In this document: positions 33,562-41,709 of the stretch, one piece after another
How the letters are laid out: every line of letters begins with the position of its first letter
Position numbering within the stretch: position 1 is the stretch's first letter
NCBI RefSeq assembly: GCF_947493125.1
Contig: NZ_CANLQB010000003.1
Span: 62,001-126,000 of the forward strand
Reading direction: 5' to 3'
Origin: an uncultured Roseobacter sp.
Lineage (GTDB): Bacteria; Pseudomonadota; Alphaproteobacteria; Rhodobacterales; Rhodobacteraceae
DNA length: 64,000 bases
Program-made: the position numbers and the translations under genes
The notes under the pieces: generated by a model
What the model saw: the letters and a program-made list of their open reading frames with translations, nothing else
Databases searched by the model: none
Told to the model about the DNA's origin: nothing

Positions 33562-33614
33562 GGCCAAGCCTTGCCCAAGGCTGCGGGGCGATGGCGTCGC
33601 CCGGTGCTTTGGCC
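33562..33614 (+). ncRNA. Candidate three-way-junction leader upstream of creatinase
   Basis: GGCCAA pairs with TTGGCC (33562-33567 with 33609-33614) and encloses two perfect hairpins, AGCCTT-GCCC-AAGGCT (33567-33582) and GGGCGA-TGGCG-TCGCCC (33586-33602). One base is shared between the outer and first inner stem. It lies 48 bases before the creatinase start. It could equally be a terminator for the hydrolase. Confidence 0.35.
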
Positions 33615-33661
33615 TGATCTGTCCTGAACGCCGGGACCTTTCTGCATAAGGAGGGTCTGAC

Positions 33662-34885
33662 ATGACCACCCCACACCTCTCTGACCGCCCCGAGATGTAC
33701 CGCTATCACAACGGGGAGAAGTCGCCGTTGCCGTTCGACGTGGCGGAGTATGAGGCGCGGCTGGCGGAGCTGCGCGAGCGCATGGAGGCAGCGGGCGCCT
33801 CGGCAGCCGTGTTCACCTCGATGCACAGCATCGCCTACTATTCCGGCTTTCTCTACTGCGCCTTCGGGCGACCTTACGGGATGGTGGTGACGGAGACGGA
33901 TGCGGTCACGATCAGTGCCGGGATCGACGCGGGCCAGCCGTGGCGGCGCAGCTTTTGCGACAATATCACCTATACCGACTGGCAGCGCGACAACTTCTGG
34001 CGCGCGGTGGCCTCTGTGGCCGGCAAAAATGCGATTGTCGGCTACGAGGGCGATCACCTGACGCTGGTGCAGCGCGACAAGCTGGAGGATTTCCTGCAGC
34101 CGCTCACCATGGTGGACCTCGCCGAGACCGCGATGCGGCAGCGGATGCATAAATCCGAGGCCGAGATTGCGCTGATCCGCCACGGAGCGCAGGTGGCGGA
34201 TGTGGGCGGCTATGCAATCCGCGAGGCGATCAAGCCGGGCGTGCGCGAGATCGACATGGCCATGGCCGGGCGCGATGCGATGGAACTGGAGATCGCCAAG
34301 CGCTTTCCGGATGCGGAGTATCGCGACACCTGGGTCTGGTTCCAGTCGGGGCTCAATACCGATGGGGCGCATAACCCGGTCACCGGACGGATGCTGGAGC
34401 GCGGCGACATCCTGTCGCTCAACGCCTTCCCGATGATCTCGGGCTATTACACCGCGTTGGAGCGGACGCTGTTTGTGCAGGACTGCGACCCCGAGAGCCT
34501 GAAGATCTGGGAGGCGAATGTGGCCGCACATGAGTTCGGTATGGGCCTGCTGAAGCCGGGTGTCTCGTGCTCGGATGTCACGCATCAGATCAATGAGTTC
34601 TTTGCGGAACGCGACCTGCTGCAGTACCGCACCTTTGGCTACGGGCATTCCTTTGGCGTGCTCAGCCACTACTACGGGCGCGAGGCGGGGCTGGAGCTGC
34701 GCGAGGATGTCGACACGGTGCTGGAGCCGGGCATGGTGATCTCAATGGAGCCGATGCTGACCATTGCCGCGGATAAACCCGGCGCGGGCGGCTACCGCGA
34801 GCACGACATTCTGGTGATCACCGAGGACGGTCACGAGAACATCACCGGCTACCCCTACGGGCCGGAGTTCAACATCGTCGGCTGA
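33662..34885 (+). CDS. Creatinase (creatine amidinohydrolase)
   Basis: A 407-residue M24 (pita-bread fold) protein hydrolysing creatine to sarcosine and urea. It resembles the Pseudomonas creatinase very closely over the whole length: FTSMHSIAYYSGFLYCAFGRPY, GIDAGQPWRRSF with TYTDWQRDN, TWVWFQSGLNTDGAHNPVTGR, FGYGHSFGVLSHYYGREAGLELRED and ISMEPMLT. The conserved His of GYGHSFG and the two Glu in the last motifs are the active-site residues of this metal-free subgroup. AAGGAGG precedes the ATG. No creatininase or sarcosine oxidase lies in the window. Confidence 0.93.
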   Translation: MTTPHLSDRPEMYRYHNGEKSPLPFDVAEYEARLAELRERMEAAGASAAVFTSMHSIAYYSGFLYCAFGRPYGMVVTETDAVTISAGIDAGQPWRRSFCDNITYTDWQRDNFWRAVASVAGKNAIVGYEGDHLTLVQRDKLEDFLQPLTMVDLAETAMRQRMHKSEAEIALIRHGAQVADVGGYAIREAIKPGVREIDMAMAGRDAMELEIAKRFPDAEYRDTWVWFQSGLNTDGAHNPVTGRMLERGDILSLNAFPMISGYYTALERTLFVQDCDPESLKIWEANVAAHEFGMGLLKPGVSCSDVTHQINEFFAERDLLQYRTFGYGHSFGVLSHYYGREAGLELREDVDTVLEPGMVISMEPMLTIAADKPGAGGYREHDILVITEDGHENITGYPYGPEFNIVG

Positions 34886-35019
34886 CTCTTCCGGACCGCG
34901 TGGTGTGAAAGGCGCTTTCCAAGGTCCGTGACTTTTGCGATGGAGGCGCTGCGGCAAAAGGCATGTCACTGGCGTGCGCATCACCTATATTGGTTAGAGC
35001 TGCACAAAGGAGACTGGGA

Positions 35020-35286
35020 ATGGCCGCATTGGCACGGATGTTGTTCATCGCGTTTATTGTCCTGACGATCATCTACGTGTGCCTGTCGTTCTATTCGCGT
35101 GCCGTACGCCGCGGGAAGCTGGAGGCCGAGTGGGATGCCGCCCAAGGTCCGGGGGACCGCGAGAGCTTTGTGCGCGCGGGGTTGCAGGACTATGATGGGT
35201 CCCTGCGGCGCAAGCTGATCCTCGGGGTCTACGTGATCCCGATGATCGCTATCGGACTGTTGATCTACTTCACGAATTTCGCCTGA
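35020..35286 (+). CDS. Small membrane protein with two helices
   Basis: About 88 residues from ATG 35020, chosen because AAAGGAGA precedes it (the longer frame from 34963 adds unlikely residues). Two hydrophobic segments (ARMLFIAFIVLTIIYVCLSFY and ILGVYVIPMIAIGLLIYF) flank a charged loop with GKLEAEWDAAQGPGDRESFVRAGL. Similar proteins occur in Rhodobacterales, but no function is known. It precedes the DUF1523-like gene by 11 bases and is probably co-expressed with it. Confidence 0.7.
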   Translation: MAALARMLFIAFIVLTIIYVCLSFYSRAVRRGKLEAEWDAAQGPGDRESFVRAGLQDYDGSLRRKLILGVYVIPMIAIGLLIYFTNFA

Positions 35287-35297
35287 GGGGGCTGGCC

Positions 35298-35948
35298 ATG
35301 TTTTATCTCAAATGGGGGATCCTCGTCAGCTTCTGGCTGATCGTGGCGTCCTTTCTGCACTATACGCTGCCGCAGGTGGATGTGGTGCGGATCACCGACA
35401 CCTATGAGCAGCGGATCGAGCCGGGCGAGAACCGGCTGTTCTGGGCGCAGGCGGATGCGGGCAACGCGCAAGGGACCGTGGGGCGCGACGTGTTCTTCAT
35501 CCAGACACAGCGGCCTGGCAAGGGTGTGATGGTCTATCGCAACGAGGACACCGGTTGGGGCTGGCCGCCGTACTTCAAATTCGACACAGCGAACCTGCAG
35601 GCCGAGGCGAATGACCTGCGCTCGACATCCGCCAACCCGCAGTTCGCGATGATCCGGCACTATGGCTGGCGCAATGAGCTCTTCTCGATCTATCCCAATG
35701 CGATCTCGCTCTGGCCGGTGGAGAGTGCGGAGGCGCGCAAGCCGCTGCCCTGGCTCAATACGCTGATCCTGATTGTGATTGCCGCCATGGTCTATGGCAT
35801 CTGGGTGCGCTGGCGCCGGTTCCGAGAGAAGCGGATCGATCCGACGCTGGAAGAGATGCAGGACAGCTGGGAAGCCCGGGAAGACCGCTGGGCCGAGAAG
35901 CGCGCGCGGCTTCGTCGCTGGTGGGCGGCGAAACGGCGGGGATACTAG
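35298..35948 (+). CDS. DUF1523-like membrane protein
   Basis: A 216-residue protein with an N-terminal hydrophobic helix (LVSFWLIVASFLHYTLP), a soluble, beta-rich middle (VVRITDTYEQRIEPGENRLFWAQADAG, YRNEDTGWGWPPYFKFDTANL, WRNELFSIYPNAISLWPV) and a second helix near residue 153 (LPWLNTLILIVIAAMVYGIWV), ending in an Arg-rich coiled tail. The pattern matches DUF1523 of Rhodobacteraceae. The middle domain probably lies in the periplasm. Function unknown. Confidence 0.75.
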   Translation: MFYLKWGILVSFWLIVASFLHYTLPQVDVVRITDTYEQRIEPGENRLFWAQADAGNAQGTVGRDVFFIQTQRPGKGVMVYRNEDTGWGWPPYFKFDTANLQAEANDLRSTSANPQFAMIRHYGWRNELFSIYPNAISLWPVESAEARKPLPWLNTLILIVIAAMVYGIWVRWRRFREKRIDPTLEEMQDSWEAREDRWAEKRARLRRWWAAKRRGY

Positions 35949-35995
35949 ATCCGGCTCCGGCTCGGGTCTGCGCGATACGGGAGCCATCCGGGGGA

Positions 35996-36045
35996 GGGCG
36001 GTGCAGGGCGGCGCGGGGCTTGCCCCGCGCCGCCCTGCACCGCCC
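35996..36045. repeat. Perfect 24-base inverted repeat with 2-base loop
   Basis: GGGCGGTGCAGGGCGGCGCG plus GGGC on the left is the exact complement of 36022-36045, with only TT between. It lies between the convergent DUF1523-like and HIT genes, so it probably ends both transcripts, though no T-run flanks it. Confidence 0.9.
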
Positions 36046-36073
36046 GCGCCGCGTCACCGTTTTGCCTTTGACT

Positions 36074-36451
36074 TCAGGCTTTTGCCAGCATTCGGCCCAG
36101 CGGCCGACCGCCGAGGATATGCACGTGCAGATGCGGCACCTCCTGCACGCCGTGTGACCCGGCATTGGAGATCATGCGAAAACCCTCCCCCGCCGTCAGG
36201 GTCACGCCTTCGAGGCGGCAGACCTCGGCGATAGCGCGGGTATAATCCACAATCTCGGCCTCGGAGGCTTCGGTGGCGAAGTGATCGTAGCTGACGTAGG
36301 CGCCCTTGGGGATCACCAGCACATGCGTCGGCGCCTGAGGATAGAGGTCGCGGAAGGCGAGGCTGTGTTCGGTCTCCAGCACCGTGGTGTTCGGGATCTC
36401 GCCGCGCAGGATCTTGGCGAAGATGTTCTGGTCGTCGTAGGCGTAGCTCAT
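36074..36451 (-). CDS. HIT family nucleotide hydrolase (HinT-like)
   Basis: A 125-residue histidine-triad protein. The active-site triad is in the C-terminal HLHVHILGGRPLG (H-x-H-x-H), and the N-terminal ENIFAKILRGEIPNTTVLETEHSLAFRD and PQAPTHVLVIPKG blocks are typical of the HinT branch, which hydrolyses purine nucleoside phosphoramidates and AMP-linked groups. Length is normal. It lies downstream of the glycosyltransferase on the same strand, 111 bases apart. Physiological substrate is uncertain. Confidence 0.95.
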   Translation of the reverse strand: MSYAYDDQNIFAKILRGEIPNTTVLETEHSLAFRDLYPQAPTHVLVIPKGAYVSYDHFATEASEAEIVDYTRAIAEVCRLEGVTLTAGEGFRMISNAGSHGVQEVPHLHVHILGGRPLGRMLAKA

Positions 36452-36562
36452 GCGGGCTCCTTGAGGGTGTTCGGATCAGGCGTGCCTTGGTTTTCGCCGT
36501 CTTTCGCCGCGGGCTCAAACAGAAAAGCCGCATGAGGTGCCAAATACCGGCGGCGCGGTCGC

Positions 36563-38140
36563 TCAATCCGCAAAGAGGTGCGGACTGTCGGCGATCTCGC
36601 GCGCGGCCTCCTGCGAGATGGAGAGGAACTGCGCCAGAGCGTCGGCGTTCCTGCCCAGATCCGCGGTTTCGCGGATGCGATGGTGGTTCTTGAACTCCGC
36701 ATCGCGGATGCGGTCGCTTTCGAAGACGATGTCATTGCGGATCGTGGGCAGCAACCGTTGCAATGTCTCCGCAGAGGTTTGTTCACCGGCGAGCCCGACC
36801 CGCATGGCGTGGCCGATGAGGTAGTCATCCGTGAAGGTGCACTCGATTTCCAGCAACCGCGTCACCGACCGGTCGGCGGCGAAATCCTCAAGCAGTTCGA
36901 TGTTGCTGGGATCCATACAGACCATCATGCGGTCGGTCTCGTAGTAGTCGAAGAGCATGCGCATCAGCGCGCGGCGGTGGCGCGTGCGTTTCTCCAGGCT
37001 GGTCTGGATGCCGCCCAGATCGGGCAGCTCGGCGCTCTCCTCGTTGAAGATGTATTCGACGGCAGGCACGTTGGTGGTCTGGCGGATGCGTTCGAGCACG
37101 CGTTTGGCCACGTGCCATTTCTTGCAGACCACCACGAGCAACTCCCGTTCGCGCCCCAAGGTCGATTCGGTTTCCCAGAACCGCGAGGCAAAGCGGCGCC
37201 CGATGCGGCCGCGGCCGGTGAGGAACTTGAAAAGCTCGGGCCCTTCGCCGGAGATCTGAAAGGTGACGCCGGAGGCGGTGTAGAGCAGCCCGAGCCGGCG
37301 CTTGAGGTCGTTCGCCTCCGGGCTGATCTTGCGGGTGAAGAGGTAATCCTGGCTGATCAGCATGTCGTAGTGGTCATTGTAGAAGGTGACGGGCATGCCG
37401 TAGTCGGTGAACATCAGGAAGGTGAGCGTGCGGCTGCGGATCTCGGCCTCGGGCACCAGGTGCGGCACGACGGTCTGGAACACGGTTTCGTCCGGGATCC
37501 AGGTGGTGGAGAAGAAGCGCATCACGTCACGGCGCTGTTTCAGAAACGCCAGCGTCTTCTCGACGGTGGCCCGGCGCAGGCACCACCACTGGCTGCCGAT
37601 CCTGATCTGCAGATCGTCGGGCGGCCTGCGTTTCAGCTTCAACCGCCGCTGCATCTCCAGCGCACCATAGAACAGGCGCTTGGATTTGCGTTCGTTGAAG
37701 TAGTGGCGGTAGATCAGCCGCTCTTCCTTCATGCCGGTCTTGATCCAGTCGCTTTCGAAGTAGTCGAAGCTCTCGATGAAATCGGCGTTGTTGTCATCGA
37801 GAAAGCGGTGGATATGCTCTGCCGTCTTGATCGGCATGCAGTCACCCGAGAGCATGTAGACATGCGTTGCACGGGGGAAAGCGTCGATGGCGGCCTCCAC
37901 GGCGTGCAGCGTGGCCTGCACCAGCGACCACTCACCCCAGCCGCATTTCACGCGCTTGCGGGCGAAGACGACATTCGGGTTGTCGGCCAGGGCGCTGCGG
38001 ATCTGTTTGTACTGGCCGGCGGTGGATCTGGCATCGAAATGGATGGCCATGTAATCGCCTGCCGCTGTCAGACGCTCCGCCTGCCGGATGATGGCATCGG
38101 GGTCCTTATGGCACAAAAGGATATAGGCGATTTTTGCCAC
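36563..38140 (-). CDS. Beta-1,6-N-acetylglucosaminyltransferase-like protein with C-terminal extension (DUF5928 type)
   Basis: A 525-residue protein. The N-terminal 300 residues are a core-2/I-branching (GT14-like) glycosyltransferase: AYILLCHKDPDAI, MAIHFDARS, WGEWSLVQATLHAVEAA, YMLSGDCMPIKT and GSQWWCLRRATVEKTLAFL, then WIPDETVFQT. The remaining 220 residues form a separate domain, seen in Rhodobacterales homologues as DUF5928, of unknown role. It probably adds a sugar to a surface glycan. A sulfotransferase gene lies divergent 146 bases away, supporting a polysaccharide-modification locus. Confidence 0.88.
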   Translation of the reverse strand: MAKIAYILLCHKDPDAIIRQAERLTAAGDYMAIHFDARSTAGQYKQIRSALADNPNVVFARKRVKCGWGEWSLVQATLHAVEAAIDAFPRATHVYMLSGDCMPIKTAEHIHRFLDDNNADFIESFDYFESDWIKTGMKEERLIYRHYFNERKSKRLFYGALEMQRRLKLKRRPPDDLQIRIGSQWWCLRRATVEKTLAFLKQRRDVMRFFSTTWIPDETVFQTVVPHLVPEAEIRSRTLTFLMFTDYGMPVTFYNDHYDMLISQDYLFTRKISPEANDLKRRLGLLYTASGVTFQISGEGPELFKFLTGRGRIGRRFASRFWETESTLGRERELLVVVCKKWHVAKRVLERIRQTTNVPAVEYIFNEESAELPDLGGIQTSLEKRTRHRRALMRMLFDYYETDRMMVCMDPSNIELLEDFAADRSVTRLLEIECTFTDDYLIGHAMRVGLAGEQTSAETLQRLLPTIRNDIVFESDRIRDAEFKNHHRIRETADLGRNADALAQFLSISQEAAREIADSPHLFAD

Positions 38141-38286
38141 GCGGGTCCGGATCTGCTCTTAACGCTGTCCACCTATAGGGGAATAAGGATGAAGACACAT
38201 TGAATAAATTTCAATTATTTGCTTCTTACTAACCAAAATGGGCCGATAACCGTAAAAACGGGCGGGCCGGGCAGGAGTTGAGCGAC

Positions 38287-39105
38287 ATGGGTTTCCCAGG
38301 CACCTGGATGACCACAAGTGAGAGCATGGTGTACCGCGTGGTGCCGAAATGCGCCTGTTCGACCATCGGCCAGATCATGTATTTCTCCGACCACGGGCAG
38401 TTCTTCGATGGGGATATTCATGACGCGAAGGAGGGTCTGCACAAGTGGGCGCTGGACGACAGCCAGGAGCCGATCACCGAGAACGTGCAGCATCACAAGT
38501 CTTATGCCTTCACCTGCGTGCGCAATCCCTACACGCGCATCCTGAGCTCGTTCTTCGACAAGATCTGCGGCATCCAGCGCAACGGCAACCGGTACCGCGG
38601 CAATCTGGTGCCGGTGCTGGTGCAGAAGTACGGCATCGACGTGGGCGGCGAGGACGGTCAGCAGGAGTTCGACCAGATCGCCTCGTTCCGGCGGTTTCTG
38701 CTCTTCGCGCGCGACACGATCCGGTTTCGAAAGCCGATGGACCCGGACATTCACTGGTCGGCCATGTCGGGGCATGTGAGCACCTTCATCGTGAACGGCG
38801 GCAGCTATGACAAGATCGTCTGGACCGAGAAGTTCAACGGCGGCATGCAGGAGGTGCTCGATGCCATCGAGACGCCGCATCCGATCGCCCTCGCGGACGT
38901 GCCGCGGTTCAATGAAAGCGAGGGGCATGGACCCAAGCGGGCACATCCCGTCGAGGATTACTTCGACGATCTGTCGATGCATCTGGTCTATGAGATCTAC
39001 AAGCGGGATTTCGAGCTGTTCCGGTATGATGCCGAGAACCCGGGCAACAAGCTGCCGGTGAGCGAGATCGATCTCGACGAGGTGCATGCCAAGCTGGGAG
39101 ATTAG
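38287..39105 (+). CDS. Sulfotransferase family 2-type protein
   Basis: About 272 residues from ATG 38287, with GGAG nine bases upstream; a TTG at 38278 is a weaker option. The 5'-phosphosulfate-binding loop is VPKCACSTIGQIM and the 3'-phosphate site is CVRNPYTRILSSFFDK, both standard for PAPS-dependent carbohydrate sulfotransferases of the HNK-1/chondroitin family. No signal peptide is seen. It would transfer sulfate from PAPS to a glycan, perhaps made with the divergent glycosyltransferase at 36563. Confidence 0.88.
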   Translation: MGFPGTWMTTSESMVYRVVPKCACSTIGQIMYFSDHGQFFDGDIHDAKEGLHKWALDDSQEPITENVQHHKSYAFTCVRNPYTRILSSFFDKICGIQRNGNRYRGNLVPVLVQKYGIDVGGEDGQQEFDQIASFRRFLLFARDTIRFRKPMDPDIHWSAMSGHVSTFIVNGGSYDKIVWTEKFNGGMQEVLDAIETPHPIALADVPRFNESEGHGPKRAHPVEDYFDDLSMHLVYEIYKRDFELFRYDAENPGNKLPVSEIDLDEVHAKLGD

Positions 39106-39194
39106 CGGCGCGCGTCGGGCCGCGTGACGAGTGCGGCGCGGATGCGGCAGGGTGGCGCATGCAGGCTCTTCCAGCACGCCCGGCAGCGCCCGTG

Positions 39195-40067
39195 TCAGAT
39201 ATGCGCGCTCACGCCCTCGTCACCGGCAAAGGGGCCCAGCACGCTCGTCCGGTGATGGACCTGGAAGATGTGATTGTAGAGCTGCGCGACCCATTGCTTG
39301 CCCTCCATCGTATGCTCGAGGTGGCCGAGGGCAGGGCCGATGAGCGGCTGGACCTGAGCCCAGAAGAAATCCGGAAACTTCTCCATCAGGTCCACGGCGC
39401 TTTGATAGCCAAGCTCTTCGGCCATGCCGGTCTCCTTGAACTCCAGGTAGAGCGCGCCGATCTTGCGGTGATAGAAGGGGTCGGCCATCTGCCCGATCAG
39501 GTCCGCGGCGCGCACCAGCGCGGGCTCGCTTGTCGTGGAGGCATAGCGATCATCGGCAGGGACCGGGAAGCGCGTGTAGTCAATGGCCGCGGCGATGCGT
39601 TCTTCGTCAATCAGGCTGGAGCCGGCAAAGCGCTGCCGGGCGTACATCATGCCACGGTCGACATGGTAGGGCGCGAGATAGGCGTCCGAGGCGCCGCGCG
39701 GCGGGGTGATGGTGGTGCCATCGGCGTCGATCACCACCTTTGACTCGCCGTCGCCGTCGCAGATATCGCGCATGTAGCCGACGTCATGCAGCAGCAGCGC
39801 GACGATGTAGTGCAGCCAGTCGCCCGGCTGGATCGCCTCGGTGACCAGGCGACCGCGGATGATCTGCTGGCCCACCAGCGTGACCATGATGGTATGTTCG
39901 GCGTTGTGAAAGAGCGCATCGGAGTTCGCAAGACGCTCCAGCACCATCTTCGCGCAGCCGTTGATGAAGGCGGCGTATTCCGGTTCGCGGCCCGAGAAAT
40001 ACTGCAGGAATGTGTCCGACAGATGGTCGCCAAAAGAGGCTGCCAGCGTGGCTGTCGGGTTGAACAT
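39195..40067 (-). CDS. HD-domain metal-dependent phosphohydrolase
   Basis: About 290 residues from MFNPTAT at 40067, preferred over 40103 because GGAG lies eight bases ahead. HD-type metal ligands are visible: His in [11 protein letters not shown], the His-Asp pair in [14 protein letters not shown], and Asp in [14 protein letters not shown]. The segment between them matches phosphodiesterase-like HD proteins. The substrate (cyclic nucleotide or nucleotide) is unknown. It is divergent from smpB with a 138-base gap. Confidence 0.85.
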   Translation of the reverse strand: MFNPTATLAASFGDHLSDTFLQYFSGREPEYAAFINGCAKMVLERLANSDALFHNAEHTIMVTLVGQQIIRGRLVTEAIQPGDWLHYIVALLLHDVGYMRDICDGDGESKVVIDADGTTITPPRGASDAYLAPYHVDRGMMYARQRFAGSSLIDEERIAAAIDYTRFPVPADDRYASTTSEPALVRAADLIGQMADPFYHRKIGALYLEFKETGMAEELGYQSAVDLMEKFPDFFWAQVQPLIGPALGHLEHTMEGKQWVAQLYNHIFQVHHRTSVLGPFAGDEGVSAHI

Positions 40068-40205
40068 CGAAACGCTCCGGGGCCTGTCTTGCGCTTTGGT
40101 CATACACTATTTTTTCCGCCACGGCCATTCTATCCGGCGGCGCATGGTCGGGCTGCGGCTGCGGGCCGCTTGCACGGCTGTTCCGCACGGACTACATCTG
40201 CGCGC

Positions 40206-40694
40206 ATGGCCCAGGTGAAATCGTCCTCCAAATCCGATCCCAACTATAAGGTGGTCGCCGAAAATCGGCGGGCGCGCTTCGACTATGCCATCGAAGAAGA
40301 TGTCGAGTGCGGGATTGTGCTGGAAGGCTCAGAGGTGAAGTCGCTGCGCGAGGGTGGTGCGAATATCGCCGAGAGCTACGCGGCCGTGGAGGATGGCGAG
40401 CTGTGGTTGGTGAACAGCTATATCGCGCCCTACAAGCAGGCCAAGACCTTCCAGCATGAGGAGCGGCGGCGGCGCAAGCTCCTGGCCTCGCGCAAGCAGC
40501 TGGCGGATTTCTGGAACGCCACGCAGCGCAAGGGCATGACGCTGGTGCCGCTGGTGCTCTACTTCAACCATCGTGGCATGGCGAAGATCAAGATCGGTGT
40601 GGCGAAGGGCAAGAAGCTGCACGACAAGCGCGAGACGGCGGCCAAGCGCGACTGGTCGCGCCAGAAATCGCGGCTGATGAAGGATCATGGCTGA
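40206..40694 (+). CDS. smpB: SsrA-binding protein SmpB
   Basis: 162 residues from ATG 40206. SmpB brings tmRNA to stalled ribosomes. Family motifs: [37 protein letters not shown], then [24 protein letters not shown] and the basic tail [26 protein letters not shown] that folds into the decoding centre. The frame continues upstream to 39786 but only as the shadow of the HD gene. No ssrA gene was recognised in the window. A long hairpin follows the stop by ten bases. Confidence 0.97.
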   Translation: MAQVKSSSKSDPNYKVVAENRRARFDYAIEEDVECGIVLEGSEVKSLREGGANIAESYAAVEDGELWLVNSYIAPYKQAKTFQHEERRRRKLLASRKQLADFWNATQRKGMTLVPLVLYFNHRGMAKIKIGVAKGKKLHDKRETAAKRDWSRQKSRLMKDHG

Positions 40695-40704
40695 CCCCGC
40701 CCGC

Positions 40705-40778
40705 GGTGGCCTGAAAGCCCACCGCACCTGCCAGTACAGACCTGCGAGCCGGCAGGTTGGGTGGGCTTTCAGGCCACC
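40705..40778. repeat. Long palindromic repeat after smpB
   Basis: Arms 40705-40732 and 40751-40778 are 28 bases each and complementary at 26 positions, with an 18-base loop. The right arm region (40749-40779) recurs at 16892-16922 near leuC with one difference. It may end the smpB transcript; its reuse elsewhere suggests a REP-like family. A second small hairpin GCCCGC-GCAA-GCGGGC is adjacent at 40780-40795. Confidence 0.85.
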
Positions 40779-40854
40779 CGCCCGCGCAAGCGGGCTTGCC
40801 TCTGCGGTCTGTGCTCGTTAACCCGGTGGTCGTTCGCAGTTGAGGGAGTCTTCC

Positions 40855-41709
40855 ATGTCCGATGATCCAAAAACACTGGTCTCGACCACGTGGCTGGCCC
40901 AGCACATGAAGGATCCGGACCTGCGGGTGCTCGATGCCTCCTGGTATCTGCCGGATGCGGGTCGCGATGCCAAGGCGGAGTATGAGGCAGCGCATATCCC
41001 CGGCGCGCGGTTCTTCGATATCGACGAAATCTCGGACCACCGGTCCGAGCTGCCGCATATGGCCCCACCGGTGGAGAAATTCATGTCCCGGATGCGGGCT
41101 ATGGGCGTGGGCGACGGCCATCAGGTGGTGGTCTATGATGGCGCGGGGCTGCTGTCTGCGGCGCGGGTCTGGTGGCTGTTCCGCCTGATGGGGCAGGAGA
41201 ACGTGGCGGTCCTCGACGGCGGTTTCCCCAAGTGGCAGGCCGAGGACCACCCGGTCGAGGACATGCCGCCGGTGATCCGCGACCGGCACATGACGGTACG
41301 GTTCCAGAACCATCTGGTGCGGGACGTGACCCAGGTCTCTTCCGCCTCGAAGCTGAAAGATTACCAGATCGTGGACGCCCGCGCGGCGCCGCGCTTCCGC
41401 GGCGATGCACCCGAGCCGCGTGAGGGGCTACGCGCGGGTCACATCCCGGGCGCGCGCAATGTGCCCTACACAGCACTTCTGAACGACGACAAGACCATGA
41501 AGGACCCTGACGCCTGCCGCGCCGTGTTCGAGGCTGCAGGCGTGGATCTGAGCAAACCCATCATCACCTCCTGCGGATCGGGGGTGACCGCCGCGATTCT
41601 CGCGTTGGCGCTGGAGCGGATGGGGCATACGCAGTGGTCGCTTTACGATGGATCCTGGGCCGAGTGGGGGATGTACCCCACCGTGCCTGTCGCAACCGGA
41701 GAGGCCTGA
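40855..41709 (+). CDS. sseA: 3-mercaptopyruvate sulfurtransferase (rhodanese family)
   Basis: 284 residues from ATG 40855 (TGAGGGAG upstream). Two rhodanese domains: the first has DASWYLPDAGRDAKAEYEAAHIPGARFFDID, the second carries the catalytic cysteine in IITSCGSGVTAAI, whose CGSGVT loop favours 3-mercaptopyruvate over thiosulfate as sulfur donor. It moves sulfur from mercaptopyruvate to thiol or cyanide acceptors in cysteine breakdown. The stop overlaps the start of the next gene by one base (TGATG). Confidence 0.92.
   Translation: MSDDPKTLVSTTWLAQHMKDPDLRVLDASWYLPDAGRDAKAEYEAAHIPGARFFDIDEISDHRSELPHMAPPVEKFMSRMRAMGVGDGHQVVVYDGAGLLSAARVWWLFRLMGQENVAVLDGGFPKWQAEDHPVEDMPPVIRDRHMTVRFQNHLVRDVTQVSSASKLKDYQIVDARAAPRFRGDAPEPREGLRAGHIPGARNVPYTALLNDDKTMKDPDACRAVFEAAGVDLSKPIITSCGSGVTAAILALALERMGHTQWSLYDGSWAEWGMYPTVPVATGEA

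Noticed and set aside
36578-38203. 541-codon plus-strand open frame
   Set aside because: Antisense to the glycosyltransferase; composition is that of a shadow.
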